A DNA stretch of 64,000 nt from CAJCJE01 sp963818685. GTDB lineage: Bacteria; Actinomycetota; Actinomycetes; Mycobacteriales; Pseudonocardiaceae. Shown one piece after another: positions 50,090 through 59,029 of this stretch. Positions within the stretch are counted from its first letter, which is position 1. Every line of letters starts with the position of its first letter. The stretch spans positions 22,324-86,323 of the forward strand of contig CAWFTJ010000012.1 of assembly GCA_963818685.1 (NCBI GenBank), in the 5' to 3' direction. The notes below the pieces were generated by a model. That model was given only the letters and a program-made list of their open reading frames with translations. It did no database searches and was not told the DNA's origin. Position numbers and translations under genes: made by a program.

Positions 50090-50779
50090 TCAGGACTCGA
50101 ACTTGTAGCCAAGCCCACGCACGGTCACCAGGTGCGCGGGGGCCGACGGGTCCGGTTCGATCTTCGAGCGCAAGCGCTTGACGTGCACATCCAGCGTCTT
50201 CGTGTCGCCTACGTAGTCGGCTCCCCACACCCGGTCGATGAGCTGACCTCGGGTGAGCACCCTGCCGACGTTGCGCAGCAGGTACTCAAGCAGGTCGAAC
50301 TCCTTGAGCGGGAGCGGCACCTCGACCCCGCCCACGGTGACCACGTGCCGCTCCACGTCCATCCGGACCGGTCCCGCGGCCAGCACCTGCGGCTGGAGTT
50401 CGGCGTCAGCGCCGGTCTCGCCGCCGCGGCGCAGCACGGCACGCACCCTGGCGATCAGCTCACGCGCCGAGTAGGGCTTGGTGACGTAGTCGTCCGCGCC
50501 GAGTTCCAGGCCGACGACCTTGTCGATCTCGCCGTCCCGCGCGGTGACCATGATCACCGGGACGGTCGAGCGCTGGCGCAGCGCCTTGCACACGTCGGTG
50601 CCGCTCATGCCGGGCAGCATCAGGTCCAGCAGCACGATGTCCGCGCCGTTGCGGTCGAACTCCTGCAGAGCGTCCTGTCCGGTCGTCGCGACCGCCGTGG
50701 TGAAGCCCTCCTTGCGGAGCAGGAAGGCGAGTGGGTCGGCGAAGGACTCCTCGTCCTCGACGATCAGAACGCGCGTCAC
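50090..50779 (-). CDS. regX3: Phosphate response regulator RegX3
   Basis: 229 residues, OmpR class. Phospho-Asp52 in VLLDLMLPGM, Lys in YVTKPYS, DNA-binding wHTH with KEFDLLEYLLRNVGRVLTR, WGADYVGDTKTLDVHVKRLR and VTVRGLGYKFE. Near-identical in layout to mycobacterial RegX3 and Streptomyces PhoP. The GTG overlaps the senX3 stop (GTGA), fixing the pair. Confidence 0.95.
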   Translation of the reverse strand: MTRVLIVEDEESFADPLAFLLRKEGFTTAVATTGQDALQEFDRNGADIVLLDLMLPGMSGTDVCKALRQRSTVPVIMVTARDGEIDKVVGLELGADDYVTKPYSARELIARVRAVLRRGGETGADAELQPQVLAAGPVRMDVERHVVTVGGVEVPLPLKEFDLLEYLLRNVGRVLTRGQLIDRVWGADYVGDTKTLDVHVKRLRSKIEPDPSAPAHLVTVRGLGYKFES

Positions 50780-52029
50780 GGCTGTCCTCCATGGGTGATC
50801 CGACGGGAGAGGGTTCCCGACAGGGGTTCGCCCGCCACATCGGGATTCTTGGCGAGGTCTGGATCATCGGCTTGGTCGGCCGAAGCTTGGGCGGGCACCG
50901 CGCCCGCTGCCGGGTAGCGCGTCGCGGTGGCCGGGATGCGCAGGGTGAAGGTGGATCCGACGCCCGGCTGGCTCCACAGCCGCACCTCACCACCGTGGTT
51001 GGCGGCGACGTGCTTGACGATGGCGAGACCGAGCCCGGTGCCGCCGGTCGCGCGGGAGCGGGCCGGGTCGACCCGGAAGAACCGCTCGAACACGCGCTGC
51101 TGGTGTTCTTCCGCGATGCCGATGCCTCGGTCTGTCACCGCGATCTCGACGAAGCGGTCCACGCTGCGCCTGCTGATCGACACCGGGGCGCCGGGCGATG
51201 AGTAGGCGATCGCGTTGTCGATGAGGTTGGACAGCGCGGTGACCAGCAGGGTCCGGTCGCCGTCGACGACGAGCCCGCTGCGCCCGTCGGTGGTCACCTC
51301 GATACCGGTGGACTCGGCGGCCAGCTTGGAGCGGCCCAACGCCTCGACGACCACCTCGTCGACCTCCACCGGAGCCAGTTCGGGCAGCCGTTCGGCGCCC
51401 TGGAGCCTGGACAGTGCGATCAGTTCGGTGACCAGCGTGCCGAGCCGGGTGGCTTCGTGCACGATCTTGCCCGAGAACCGGCGCACCTCGGCCGGCTCGT
51501 CCGAGGCGTCCAGCACGGCCTCGGCGAGCAGGGCGAGCGCGCCGACCGGGGTCTTCAGCTCGTGGCTGACGTTGGCGACGAAGTCGCGGCGGGTGGCCTC
51601 CAGCCGCACCGCGTCGGACTCGTCGGCCGCGTCAAGCACGGTGAACGAGTCGGCGAGCGGCCGCACCTCGGCGCGGATGGCCGCGGGCAGCCTGCCGTGC
51701 GCCTCAAGCGGGGAAAGGTCGACCTCGACCACCCGGCCGGTCGCCCTGACCACCTCGGCCGCCTTGCGAGCCCGCGCGTCCGCCTGGTTGCCGCGCACCA
51801 CGCCAAGGGCCTCGGCCTGCGGATTGTGCAGCACCACGTCGCCCCACTCGTTGAGCACGGCGACGCCGTTGTGGCTGGAGTCCAGCACGCGCCGCATGAG
51901 CTGGGCGACGGTCAGCCCGGTGGGTGATCTGGGGGTGCGACGGGTGCGGGAACGGCCGAGGAAAAAGCCGATCAGCAGGCCGACCAGCGCGCAGCCGGCC
52001 GCCAGGGCGATCCACCCCGCAACAGTCAC
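50776..52029 (-). CDS. senX3: Phosphate sensor histidine kinase SenX3
   Basis: 417 residues. One clear N-terminal membrane helix (about 4-26), a PAS-like domain (about 40-140), HisKA with FVANVSHELKTPVGAL (His about 156), HATPase NLIDNAIAYSSPG, TDRGIGIAEE and GGTGLGLAIVKHV. The C-terminus has a 50-residue disordered tail. SenX3 signals phosphate status to RegX3, together with the Pst system and PhoU, which are not here. The GTG at 52029 starts it. Upstream are GTTCACC-type elements and a stem-loop. Confidence 0.94.
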   Translation of the reverse strand: MTVAGWIALAAGCALVGLLIGFFLGRSRTRRTPRSPTGLTVAQLMRRVLDSSHNGVAVLNEWGDVVLHNPQAEALGVVRGNQADARARKAAEVVRATGRVVEVDLSPLEAHGRLPAAIRAEVRPLADSFTVLDAADESDAVRLEATRRDFVANVSHELKTPVGALALLAEAVLDASDEPAEVRRFSGKIVHEATRLGTLVTELIALSRLQGAERLPELAPVEVDEVVVEALGRSKLAAESTGIEVTTDGRSGLVVDGDRTLLVTALSNLIDNAIAYSSPGAPVSISRRSVDRFVEIAVTDRGIGIAEEHQQRVFERFFRVDPARSRATGGTGLGLAIVKHVAANHGGEVRLWSQPGVGSTFTLRIPATATRYPAAGAVPAQASADQADDPDLAKNPDVAGEPLSGTLSRRITHGGQP

Positions 52030-52057
52030 GGCCGCATGGTAAGCAGCTGATCCCCCA

Positions 52058-52144
52058 GTTCACCTAGTGTGCGGCGGCCAACCGTGATCGCTCTGACACC
52101 GTTGCAACGGGTTGTTCCACGATCGGTTGGCCGCTGTTCACCTA
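52058..52144. promoter_or_regulatory. Two GTTCACCTA elements upstream of senX3
   Basis: The 9-bp word GTTCACCTA occurs at 52058-52066 and 52136-52144. GTTCACC is the conserved core of the PHO-box direct repeat unit recognised by Streptomyces PhoP, the RegX3 orthologue. Neither copy has a second unit at 11-bp spacing that I can read, so this is weak evidence for RegX3 autoregulation. Confidence 0.4.
52074..52134 (-). terminator. Stem-loop downstream of aldo/keto reductase gene
   Basis: GCGGCCAACC (52074-52083) pairs perfectly with GGTTGGCCGC (52125-52134), and GATCG/CGATC (52086-52090 / 52120-52124) adds five more pairs past a 2-nt bulge. It sits 22 bp after the reductase stop and before senX3; a terminator is the simplest reading. 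No T tract. Confidence 0.55.
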
Positions 52145-52155
52145 ACGAGTGAAAT

Positions 52156-53040
52156 TCATGATTCGATCGTGTCGAGTTGGGCCAGGTCATCTTCGGTCAA
52201 GGTGATGTTCGCCGCGGCCACGTTCTGCTCAAGGTGGGCGATGGACGATGTGCCCGGAATGAGCAGAATCGACGGCGAGCGGGCAAGCAGCCAGGCCAGC
52301 GCGATCTGCTGCGGCGTGGCACCGTGCCGGGCCGCGACCGCGTCCAGCGCGTCGGCTCGCATCGGCTGGAACGCGCTGCCGAGCGGGAAGAACGGCACGT
52401 AGGCGATGCCCTCGGCGACGCACTGCGTCAGCATGGCCTCATCCGACCGGTCGACTACGTTGAACGCGTTCTGCACCTGCGCGACCGGCGCGATCGCACG
52501 CGCCTGCGCCAGTTGTTCGACGGACGCGTTGCTGACCCCGAGATGCCGGATCAGGCCCTGTTCGCGCAGGTCGGCAAGGGCTTCGAACTGCTTGCCGATC
52601 TCGCCTCCCACCGACCCCGGCTCGCGATGGATGCGCAGGTTGACCAGGTCGATGGTGTCCACACCGAGGTGGGCGAGGTTGTCCTCGACACCCTTGCGCA
52701 GCTCGTCCGGCTCGAACGCGGGCAGCCAGCCGCCCTGCTCGTCGCGGCGCGCGCCGACCTTGGTGACCAGCACCAGGTTCTCCGGGTACGGGTGCAGTGC
52801 CTCCCTGATCAGCTCGTTGACCACGTACGGGCCGTAGAAGTCGCTGGTGTCGATGTGGTTGATGCCGAGTTCGACGACGCGGCGCAGCACCGCGAGCGCG
52901 TTGTCCCGGTCGGCGGGCGGGCCGAACACGCCAGGGCCGGCGAGCTGCATGGCGCCGTAACCCATCCTGGTGATCGGGCGGCCGTCGTTGTCGAACTGCC
53001 AGGTTCCGCCCGCTGCGGCGTTCAAATCTGTGGAAGTCAT
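52156..53040 (-). CDS. Aldo/keto reductase
   Basis: 294 residues, (beta/alpha)8 barrel. The catalytic tetrad is visible: Asp64 and Tyr69 in HIDTSDFYGPYVV, Lys in LVLVTKVGARR, and His in LVNLRIHREPG. The cofactor end has LIPGTSSIAHLEQNV. NADPH-dependent reduction of a small carbonyl compound. It is divergent from a LuxR-type gene (84 bp) with a 16-bp dyad between them. In mycobacteria no such gene separates senX3 and gpm, so the pair looks inserted. Confidence 0.9.
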   Translation of the reverse strand: MTSTDLNAAAGGTWQFDNDGRPITRMGYGAMQLAGPGVFGPPADRDNALAVLRRVVELGINHIDTSDFYGPYVVNELIREALHPYPENLVLVTKVGARRDEQGGWLPAFEPDELRKGVEDNLAHLGVDTIDLVNLRIHREPGSVGGEIGKQFEALADLREQGLIRHLGVSNASVEQLAQARAIAPVAQVQNAFNVVDRSDEAMLTQCVAEGIAYVPFFPLGSAFQPMRADALDAVAARHGATPQQIALAWLLARSPSILLIPGTSSIAHLEQNVAAANITLTEDDLAQLDTIES

Positions 53041-53080
53041 GTGTCCAGTTCACTGGTGCTGTCGTCGGCCCGCACCCGGC

Positions 53081-53096
53081 TGGCAACTTGTTGCCA
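53081..53096. promoter_or_regulatory. Dyad between divergent reductase and LuxR-type gene
   Basis: TGGCAACTTGTTGCCA is a perfect inverted repeat with 7-bp arms and a 2-bp centre. It sits in the 84-bp divergent promoter region and is the best candidate operator for the LuxR-type protein. Confidence 0.55.
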
Positions 53097-53124
53097 CGTT
53101 CGGGCGACACCGAGGACACTGGTC

Positions 53125-53820
53125 ATGATGACTACGGCGCCAACCACCCGCCCGCCGACCCTGGCCGGCCAGGTGATCACCCTGCACGGAGCGGCCGAGC
53201 TGAGGGCACGCGCCGGCCACCTGTTGCGGCCGACGACCGAGTTCATCTGCGCGGCGACCGACACCTCGACGTGGATGATGTTCACCGCGCAGGACAGGGC
53301 GTTGGCGCAGGCCAGCGAGTCGCTCATGGCAGGCGTCGCGCTCTACAAGCTGTTCAACCCGTCGGCGCTGGACGATCCGGTCGGCACGGAGCACGTGCGA
53401 ATGATCGCGTCGGCGGGCGCGCGGGTGCGGATCACCGCCGCGACACTGCCGCACGAAACGATCGTCGTGGACGGCCGGATCGCGGTCCTGGCCGGCAGCG
53501 GCGCCGGCGAGACGCGGGACTTCAGCGTGATCACCGTGCCGGACGTGATCGACAGCGTGCGCAGCCTGGTGCTCAGCGCCTGGCACGCCGCCACCGACCT
53601 CGACGACTACCTGGCCGAGCGGGTGCCTCGGCTCGACGAGCAGGGCCTGACCATCCTGCGCTCGCTGTCCGCTGGACAGAAGGACGAGACAGCGGCCCGC
53701 CAGCTCGGCCTGTCCGTGCGCACCTATCGGCGCCGGGTGGCCGAGCTGATGGAGCTGCTCGGCGCAAGTTCCCGTTTCCAGGCCGGAGTCAGGGCGCGGG
53801 AACTCGGCCTCCGAGTCTGA
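53125..53820 (+). CDS. LuxR-type HTH regulator with PLD-like/TrmB-like sensor region
   Basis: 231 residues. The C-terminal HTH (SLSAGQKDETAARQLGLSVR with TYRRRVAELMELLGASSRFQ) is LuxR/GerE-like. No receiver, PAS or ATPase domain is present. The N-terminal two thirds (ICAATDTSTWMMFTAQD ... VRMIASAGARVRITAATLPH ETIVVDGR) resemble the phospholipase-D-like sensor fold found in some actinomycete regulators, where it binds an unknown ligand. Start ATG at 53125; ATG at 53128 also possible. Divergent from the reductase it probably controls. Confidence 0.75.
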   Translation: MMTTAPTTRPPTLAGQVITLHGAAELRARAGHLLRPTTEFICAATDTSTWMMFTAQDRALAQASESLMAGVALYKLFNPSALDDPVGTEHVRMIASAGARVRITAATLPHETIVVDGRIAVLAGSGAGETRDFSVITVPDVIDSVRSLVLSAWHAATDLDDYLAERVPRLDEQGLTILRSLSAGQKDETAARQLGLSVRTYRRRVAELMELLGASSRFQAGVRARELGLRV

Positions 53821-53829
53821 CCAGTCTGA

Positions 53830-54606
53830 CTAACGACCCTGGTTGGCGACGGCCTTGATGGCCTCGGCGGCCGCGTCCGGGTCGAGGTACGTGCCGCCCG
53901 GGTTGAGCGGCTTGAGGTTCTCGTCCAGGTCGTAGCGCAGCGGGATACCGGTCGGGATGTTCAGTTTGGCGATGGCCTCCTCGCTGATCCCGTCCAGGTG
54001 CTTGACCAGCGCGCGCAGTGAGTTGCCGTGCGCGGCGACCAGCACGGTCGCGCCGGAGCGCAGGTCGGGCACGATCGCGGACTCCCAGTACGGCAGCATC
54101 CGCGTGACCACGTCGGCAAGACACTCGGTGCGCGGCAGGTCGGCGCCGAGACCCGCGTAGCGGACGTCGCCGTCCTGGCTGTATTCGCTGCCCAGCTCGA
54201 TCGGGGGCGGCGGAGTGTCGTAGGAACGGCGCCAGAGCATGAACTGCTCCTCGCCGTACTGGGCAAGCGTTTGCTTCTTGTTCTTGCCCTGGAGCGCGCC
54301 GTAGTGCCGCTCGTTGAGCCGCCAGCTGCGCCGCACCGGAATCCAGTGCCGGTCGACACCGTCCAGCGCGATCTGCGCGGTCGAGATGGCCCTGCGCAAC
54401 ACCGAGGTGTGCAGCAGGTCGGGGAAGATGCCGGCCTCGCGCAGCAGCGATCCGCCGCGCGTCGCCTCCTTGACGCCCTGCTCGGACAGGGCCACGTCGA
54501 CCCAGCCGGTGAACAGGTTCTCCGCGTTCCACACGCTTTCACCGTGTCGGAGCAGCACCAACGTGCCGATCCCGGTCTTCGTAGCCGGTGAGTTCGATTC
54601 AGTCAT
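53830..54606 (-). CDS. gpmA: 2,3-bisphosphoglycerate-dependent phosphoglycerate mutase
   Basis: 258 residues. LVLLRHGESVWNAENLFTGW with phospho-His21, RLNERHYGALQGKNK with the catalytic Glu, and VLVAAHGNSLRALVKHL with the second His. Glycolytic interconversion of 3- and 2-phosphoglycerate. The ATG at 54606 gives the homologous N-terminus. In mycobacteria gpm1 is directly beside senX3; here two genes intervene. It ends 10 bp from the end of the convergent LuxR-type gene. Confidence 0.95.
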   Translation of the reverse strand: MTESNSPATKTGIGTLVLLRHGESVWNAENLFTGWVDVALSEQGVKEATRGGSLLREAGIFPDLLHTSVLRRAISTAQIALDGVDRHWIPVRRSWRLNERHYGALQGKNKKQTLAQYGEEQFMLWRRSYDTPPPPIELGSEYSQDGDVRYAGLGADLPRTECLADVVTRMLPYWESAIVPDLRSGATVLVAAHGNSLRALVKHLDGISEEAIAKLNIPTGIPLRYDLDENLKPLNPGGTYLDPDAAAEAIKAVANQGR

Positions 54607-54984
54607 GCCCTGAGCCTGCCAGAACCCGCGCACGCGACGACCGAGCCCTCGGTACACCGATTCGATCAGTTCACCGCTCGTGCTCACCGATCTGGCGGTC
54701 ATCCGATGGCCTGGTCGCAGTGACGAATGCCATATTCAGCTACCCCAGACGGCACAGTCGATATCAAACCGTTATGAAACGTGGGCATATTCACCGGATT
54801 GAATGAATGAGTGGCCTTGTGCCGTGTCGTTCATTCTGAGAAGTTGACAACGCTCAGGTCAGTTCGGCACCCACGCACTCCCCGATCTGGCCGCGAGTAC
54901 GAGCGGTTCGTCCCCGTCGAGCCGCTACCCGCCGAACAGCACGAGGGTCCCCCCGCCTGAAGCTGTCGACGGCGGGGAGCCGAC
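54607..54984. other. Intergenic region upstream of gpmA
   Basis: 378 bp with relatively AT-rich patches (54740-54850). It contains a GAATGAA (54801-54807) / TTCATTC (54830-54836) inverted repeat and a TTGACA at 54845 on the plus strand with no gene after it. CCCCGCC (54951-54957) and GGCGGGG (54971-54977) form a possible hairpin. I find no convincing coding frame; the gpmA promoter should lie here. Confidence 0.45.
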
Positions 54985-55034
54985 GCGGGGCGGTTTGGGT
55001 TTGTGAATCCCCTCCCTTTTCCAAGCCGCCCCGC
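54985..55034 (-). terminator. Long stem-loop downstream of DUF4349 gene
   Basis: GCGGGGCGGTTTGG (54985-54998) and CCAAGCCGCCCCGC (55021-55034) form a 14-bp stem with one G-U type mismatch and a 22-nt loop. It begins about 48 bp after the DUF4349 stop. The strength suggests a factor-independent terminator without a T tract. Confidence 0.65.
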
Positions 55035-55081
55035 ACTCTCCGCTCATCACCCAGCGCACATCGAGCGCCACGCACCGTTGA

Positions 55082-55978
55082 TCAACTGGCCTTCATGGCC
55101 CGCCGCCTGCGCAGCACCCACAGCACGACGAGCACCGGAATCCCGATCCCGAGCAGAAACGGCAGCGCGGCGCCGAGCACGAGCAACACCACCCGCACGG
55201 TCTCGCCAAGCGCGTGCCAGCCACCCTCGATGCCACTGCCGAACCCGGGCGCCGGACCGGCCGCCTGTGCGGGAGGCGGCGTCGTCGCCTTGGTCAGCTG
55301 CACGTTCACCGTGGACATGGCCACCTGGCCGGAAAGCTCGGCCTGCTGGCGCTCCATGGATTCCAGATCGGCCTCGCGGCTGGTCAACTCGCCCTCGACC
55401 TGCACGATGTCGGAAATCGAGTTGGCCTGGTTGAGCAGTTGCCGCACCCTGGCGACGCTGGCCTGCTGGGTCGCGATCCGGCTGGCCACGTCGACCAGTT
55501 GGTCGGTGACGTCCTGGGACTGCTCCTGCTGGCTGGTGACCGTACCCACCTGCTTGGCAAGCGCGACCAACACACTGTCCAACTGGGCCTGTGGCACGGA
55601 CAGCGTCACCGTCGCCGAGTCGCCGTCCACGTTCTCCGCGCTGAGATAACCACCGGCGCCGGTCGCGATCTGCTCGGCACGGCTCGCCGCGGTCGGCACG
55701 TTGTTCGTCGTGATGGCAATGGTTGCCGTGCGAATGACCTGTCTGCCCGTTGGCACGGAAGGTATCGCGGGCGCATTCCCTTTGCCGCTCGCGTTTCCGC
55801 CGCTCGCGTTTCCACCGCTCGCGTTTCCACCGCTCGCACTGTTGTCCCCGTGCAATGGCGCCGGCACGTTCGCCCGCACCCCGGCCGACGCACCGGAACT
55901 GCCACTCTCCGTGGAACAACCGGCCAACAACCCGATCAGCATGGTGGCGCCGAGCGCCAACACGACACGATGCCGCAT
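55082..55978 (-). CDS. DUF4349 domain lipoprotein
   Basis: 298 residues. Signal peptide with lipobox LIGLLAGCS, a low-complexity linker with three GGNAS repeats, then DUF4349: RQVIRTATIAITTNNVPTAA, a long coiled region with QQEQSQDVTDQLVDVASRI and LTSREADLESMERQQAE, and one C-terminal transmembrane helix (about 265-288) with an Arg-rich cytoplasmic end. It is anchored at both ends, lipid outside and helix near the C-terminus. Function unknown. The ATG at 55978 follows GGGGAG by 7 nt. Confidence 0.85.
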   Translation of the reverse strand: MRHRVVLALGATMLIGLLAGCSTESGSSGASAGVRANVPAPLHGDNSASGGNASGGNASGGNASGKGNAPAIPSVPTGRQVIRTATIAITTNNVPTAASRAEQIATGAGGYLSAENVDGDSATVTLSVPQAQLDSVLVALAKQVGTVTSQQEQSQDVTDQLVDVASRIATQQASVARVRQLLNQANSISDIVQVEGELTSREADLESMERQQAELSGQVAMSTVNVQLTKATTPPPAQAAGPAPGFGSGIEGGWHALGETVRVVLLVLGAALPFLLGIGIPVLVVLWVLRRRRAMKAS

Positions 55979-56080
55979 GTGTTCACTCCCCTTGACCAAA
56001 CCCCAGTACGCCCGTTCGTTGTTCGAACGACGTTCGTTGTCTGGACGGGAGTTCGTCGAGGAGCGGTTGCCCGCTTCAGA

Positions 56081-56620
56081 TCACGATTGCGCGTCGTCGG
56101 CGCTCGCGCCCGGTCCTTCGCCGTTCGACGGTTCGATCAGATGCCGGAATGCTTGCAGGTTCGCCAGGGACTCGCCGCGCGAGGACCGCCAGTCCCATTC
56201 CCGTTTGATCGAACCGGCGAAACCGATTTCCAGCAACGTGTTGAAATCGCCGTCTGCGGCTTCCAAAACCTGACCGAGCAGCCGGTCCAGTTCGTCCGAG
56301 GTGATCAGGTCCGGGCTGATCCGGCCGAGCAGGTAGATGTCGCCCATCGGGTCGATGGTGTAGTGCACGCCGTAGAGCTTCGCGTTGCGGCGCAGCAGAA
56401 ATCGATAGACCTCGGCGTGCGCCTCGTCCGGCCTGCGGCACACGAACGCCTCGATCACGAACGAATGCCGACTCGCGATCAGCCAGCAGTTCGTCTGCAA
56501 CTTCTTGATCCCGGGCAGCGACACGAAGAACTTGCCCGGCTCCTTGCGCTGGTAGGTCAGCTCGCGTTCGGTCAACGTGTCCGCGATCAGCTTGTCCAAC
56601 GCGTTCACGACATCAGTCAT
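56081..56620 (-). CDS. YbjN domain protein
   Basis: 179 residues, all soluble. YbjN/T3SS-chaperone-like fold: KFFVSLPGIKKLQTNCWLI, SFVIEAFVCRRPDEAHAEVY and VHYTIDPMGDIYLLGRI. In mycobacteria the same gene (Rv0487) follows mshA. It may be a small chaperone or sensory protein; role unknown. It follows mshA with a 15-bp gap, so it shares that transcript. Confidence 0.85.
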   Translation of the reverse strand: MTDVVNALDKLIADTLTERELTYQRKEPGKFFVSLPGIKKLQTNCWLIASRHSFVIEAFVCRRPDEAHAEVYRFLLRRNAKLYGVHYTIDPMGDIYLLGRISPDLITSDELDRLLGQVLEAADGDFNTLLEIGFAGSIKREWDWRSSRGESLANLQAFRHLIEPSNGEGPGASADDAQS

Positions 56621-56635
56621 TCACACCGCCACCAT

Positions 56636-57991
56636 TCACACCGCGACCTCGGCGCGGGCCAGCTCGCGCACGCTGCGGCGGAAGGACACCGCCGCCCGCG
56701 CATAGCCTTCCAGCAGTGCCTCGGTCGTGCGCTCCCAGGAGAAGCACCGCGCGTGCGCGACGGCCCCCTCGGCCAGCCTGGCCCGCAGCCCGGGATTCAA
56801 CCCGACCGTGCCCAGTGCACCCGCCCACCTGCGCGGATCGTGTCCGGGCACCAACAGGCCGGACTTGTCGTGCGCGACCGCGACCGGCAGCCCGCCGACC
56901 TTGGCCGCGACCACCGGCGTGCCACACGCCTGCGCCTCAAGCGCGACCAGCCCGAACGACTCGTTGTGGCTCGGCACGGCGACGGCGTCCGCCGCCCGGT
57001 ACACCCTGGCCAGGTCCGCGCCGCGCTGCGGAGGCAGGAACCGCACCTGTTCGGTGATGCCCAGCTCGGCGGCGAGCTCGCGCAGTGCCCTCGGCCACGC
57101 CAACCCCGACCCCGACGCCCCGCCCACGACCAGCACGACCAGCCGATCCCGCAGTTCTTGCCGCTGCGCCAGCAGTTCGGCCGCCGCCCGGACCAGCACA
57201 TCCGGCGCCTTCAACGGCTGGATCCGGCCGACGAACGCGAACACCAGCGCATCCGGCGCAATCCCGAGCTCCGACCTGGCCGCGCCCTGGTCGCCACGGG
57301 TGAACGTGTCCAGGTCGACGCCGGGCGGCACGGTCAGCACCTGGTCCGGTTCGGCCGCGTAGAGCCGCAACAGCTGTTCGGCCTCGACGTTCGTGTTCGC
57401 GAGCAGCAGGTCGGCCTCGTCGACCACCTGCTGCTCGCCGATCACCCGCGTCCTCGGTTCCGGCGACTCGCCATCGGCAAGTGCCAGGTTCTTCACCCTG
57501 GCCAGGGTGTGCGCGGTGTGCACGAGCGGCACGCCCCAACGCTGCTTGGCCAGCCAGCCGACCTGGCCGGAGAGCCAGTAGTGCGAGTGCACCACGTCGT
57601 AGTAGCCGGGTGAATGCTCGGCCTCCGTGCGCAGCACGCCCGCTGCGAACGCGCACAACTGCGCTGGCAGCTCGTTCTTGTCCAACCCCTCGAACGGGCC
57701 GGCCGTCACATGCCGGACCAGCACGCCGTCGGCCAGTTCCACGGTCGGCGGCAGGTCCGACGACGTCGCCCTGGTGAAGATCTCCACCGCGACGCCGAGC
57801 CCCGCCATCCGCTTCGCGGTCTGCACGACGTAGACGTTCATCCCGCCCGCGTCGCCGGTGCCCGGCTGCTCCAGAGGCGAGGTGTGCAGCGACAACACGG
57901 CCACCCGGCCGCCGGTGCGGTCGAGCCGGTGCAGCCGATGCGGACGGTTGCCGGCCAGCGAATCCGGTTCGGTGTCGATCCCGCTGATCAT
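56636..57991 (-). CDS. mshA: D-inositol-3-phosphate glycosyltransferase
   Basis: 451 residues, GT-B fold. HTSPLEQPGTGDAGGMNVYV at the N-terminus is diagnostic of MshA; then VVHSHYWLSGQVGWL, the donor domain start FVGRIQPLKAPDVLV, and the nucleotide-sugar site PSHNESFGLVALEAQACGTP. It couples UDP-GlcNAc to inositol-3-phosphate, the first step of mycothiol synthesis. ATG at 57991 overlaps the hydrolase stop (ATGA). Confidence 0.95.
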   Translation of the reverse strand: MISGIDTEPDSLAGNRPHRLHRLDRTGGRVAVLSLHTSPLEQPGTGDAGGMNVYVVQTAKRMAGLGVAVEIFTRATSSDLPPTVELADGVLVRHVTAGPFEGLDKNELPAQLCAFAAGVLRTEAEHSPGYYDVVHSHYWLSGQVGWLAKQRWGVPLVHTAHTLARVKNLALADGESPEPRTRVIGEQQVVDEADLLLANTNVEAEQLLRLYAAEPDQVLTVPPGVDLDTFTRGDQGAARSELGIAPDALVFAFVGRIQPLKAPDVLVRAAAELLAQRQELRDRLVVLVVGGASGSGLAWPRALRELAAELGITEQVRFLPPQRGADLARVYRAADAVAVPSHNESFGLVALEAQACGTPVVAAKVGGLPVAVAHDKSGLLVPGHDPRRWAGALGTVGLNPGLRARLAEGAVAHARCFSWERTTEALLEGYARAAVSFRRSVRELARAEVAV

Positions 57992-58857
57992 CGCGCTCCT
58001 CCCGTGACCTGCTGGCACTCGTCGGCGAAAGCGCCGAGCACCTCGTCGAACTCGGCCTGTCGTTCGAGAAAGGGCAGGTGCCCGACGCCCTCGAACACCC
58101 GCAACCGCGCACCAGGCACCGTCTCGGCGGTGAACCGGCCCGAGTCGATGTCCACGACCGCGTCCGCGTCGCCGTGCATCACCAGCGTCGGCACTGTCAC
58201 CGAGGCGAGCACGTCCGCGCTGCGCACGTCCCTGCGGAACAACGCGGCACGCACCCGCGCGGGTACCCGCAGCGCGTCGTCCAGTAACGCGGTGGCCAGC
58301 GCGTTCGGCCTGCTCACCAGCTTGGAGGCGGACATCCCGGTCACGAACTCGCGCATCGCCCTGGCCGCGACCTCGGCATCCTCCGACAACACGTCCGGCA
58401 ATGCGTCACGCATCGCCGACCCGACCCGATTCCCGCGCCGCCCGCGTCCCAGTTCCGTGATCGCCCCCACGTACACCAGCCCGGCGACCCCGGCCTCGCC
58501 GAAGACGCGCAGGTAGTCGGTGATCACCAATCCGCCGTAGGACCACCCGAGCAGCACCGCAGGCCGCCCAACATAACCGAGCACGGCACGAATGTCGTCG
58601 GCCCACTGCGCCGAATCCCACTGCGCCGGATCGTCGTACGCCGCGTCCGGCACCTCGGACTCCCCGTGCCCGCGCAGATCGACGGCGACCAGCCGAAACC
58701 GTTCGGCAAGCGACGAGCCGAACTGGGCGGAGAAGACCGCACCCGACTGGGCCCACCCGTGCACCAGCACAATCGGCGGCGCGTCGAGCGGTCCTGCCGT
58801 GCGCACGGCCAGCCGCACCCCGGACCCGCCGCGCAACTCGTCCCGCACCACGTGCAC
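57988..58857 (-). CDS. Alpha/beta hydrolase
   Basis: 289 residues. Oxyanion region VLVHGWAQSGAVF, nucleophile elbow LLGWSYGGLV (Ser about 106), Asp in VMHGDADAVVDID and His in GVGHLPFLERQAEF. Typical small-molecule esterase/epoxide-hydrolase-like fold. It overlaps mshA by 4 nt, which suggests joint expression, but no link to mycothiol chemistry is known to me. Confidence 0.85.
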   Translation of the reverse strand: MHVVRDELRGGSGVRLAVRTAGPLDAPPIVLVHGWAQSGAVFSAQFGSSLAERFRLVAVDLRGHGESEVPDAAYDDPAQWDSAQWADDIRAVLGYVGRPAVLLGWSYGGLVITDYLRVFGEAGVAGLVYVGAITELGRGRRGNRVGSAMRDALPDVLSEDAEVAARAMREFVTGMSASKLVSRPNALATALLDDALRVPARVRAALFRRDVRSADVLASVTVPTLVMHGDADAVVDIDSGRFTAETVPGARLRVFEGVGHLPFLERQAEFDEVLGAFADECQQVTGGAR

Positions 58858-59029
58858 GCCTCACCTACCCCACGTCGACACCCCACCGGAGAGTTCAACC
58901 CCGATGACGGCGCGCATCTTCCCCATTGCCTCGATGAGCGAAACAAATCCCCGCCCACACACGTGACGTGCCTCATTCCCGGCCGGTGTCACCGCGCACG
59001 CGTCGGGCGGCGAGGGGCAGGATGGAGGG

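Noticed and set aside
54854..55075. 73-codon ORF in the gap upstream of gpmA
   Set aside because: Its sequence overlaps the terminator stem, has no RBS and a biased Arg-rich product; probably non-coding.
55790..55845. Three repeated DNA units in the DUF4349 gene that looked like a binding-site array
   Set aside because: They encode the GGNAS linker repeats in frame with the lipoprotein.
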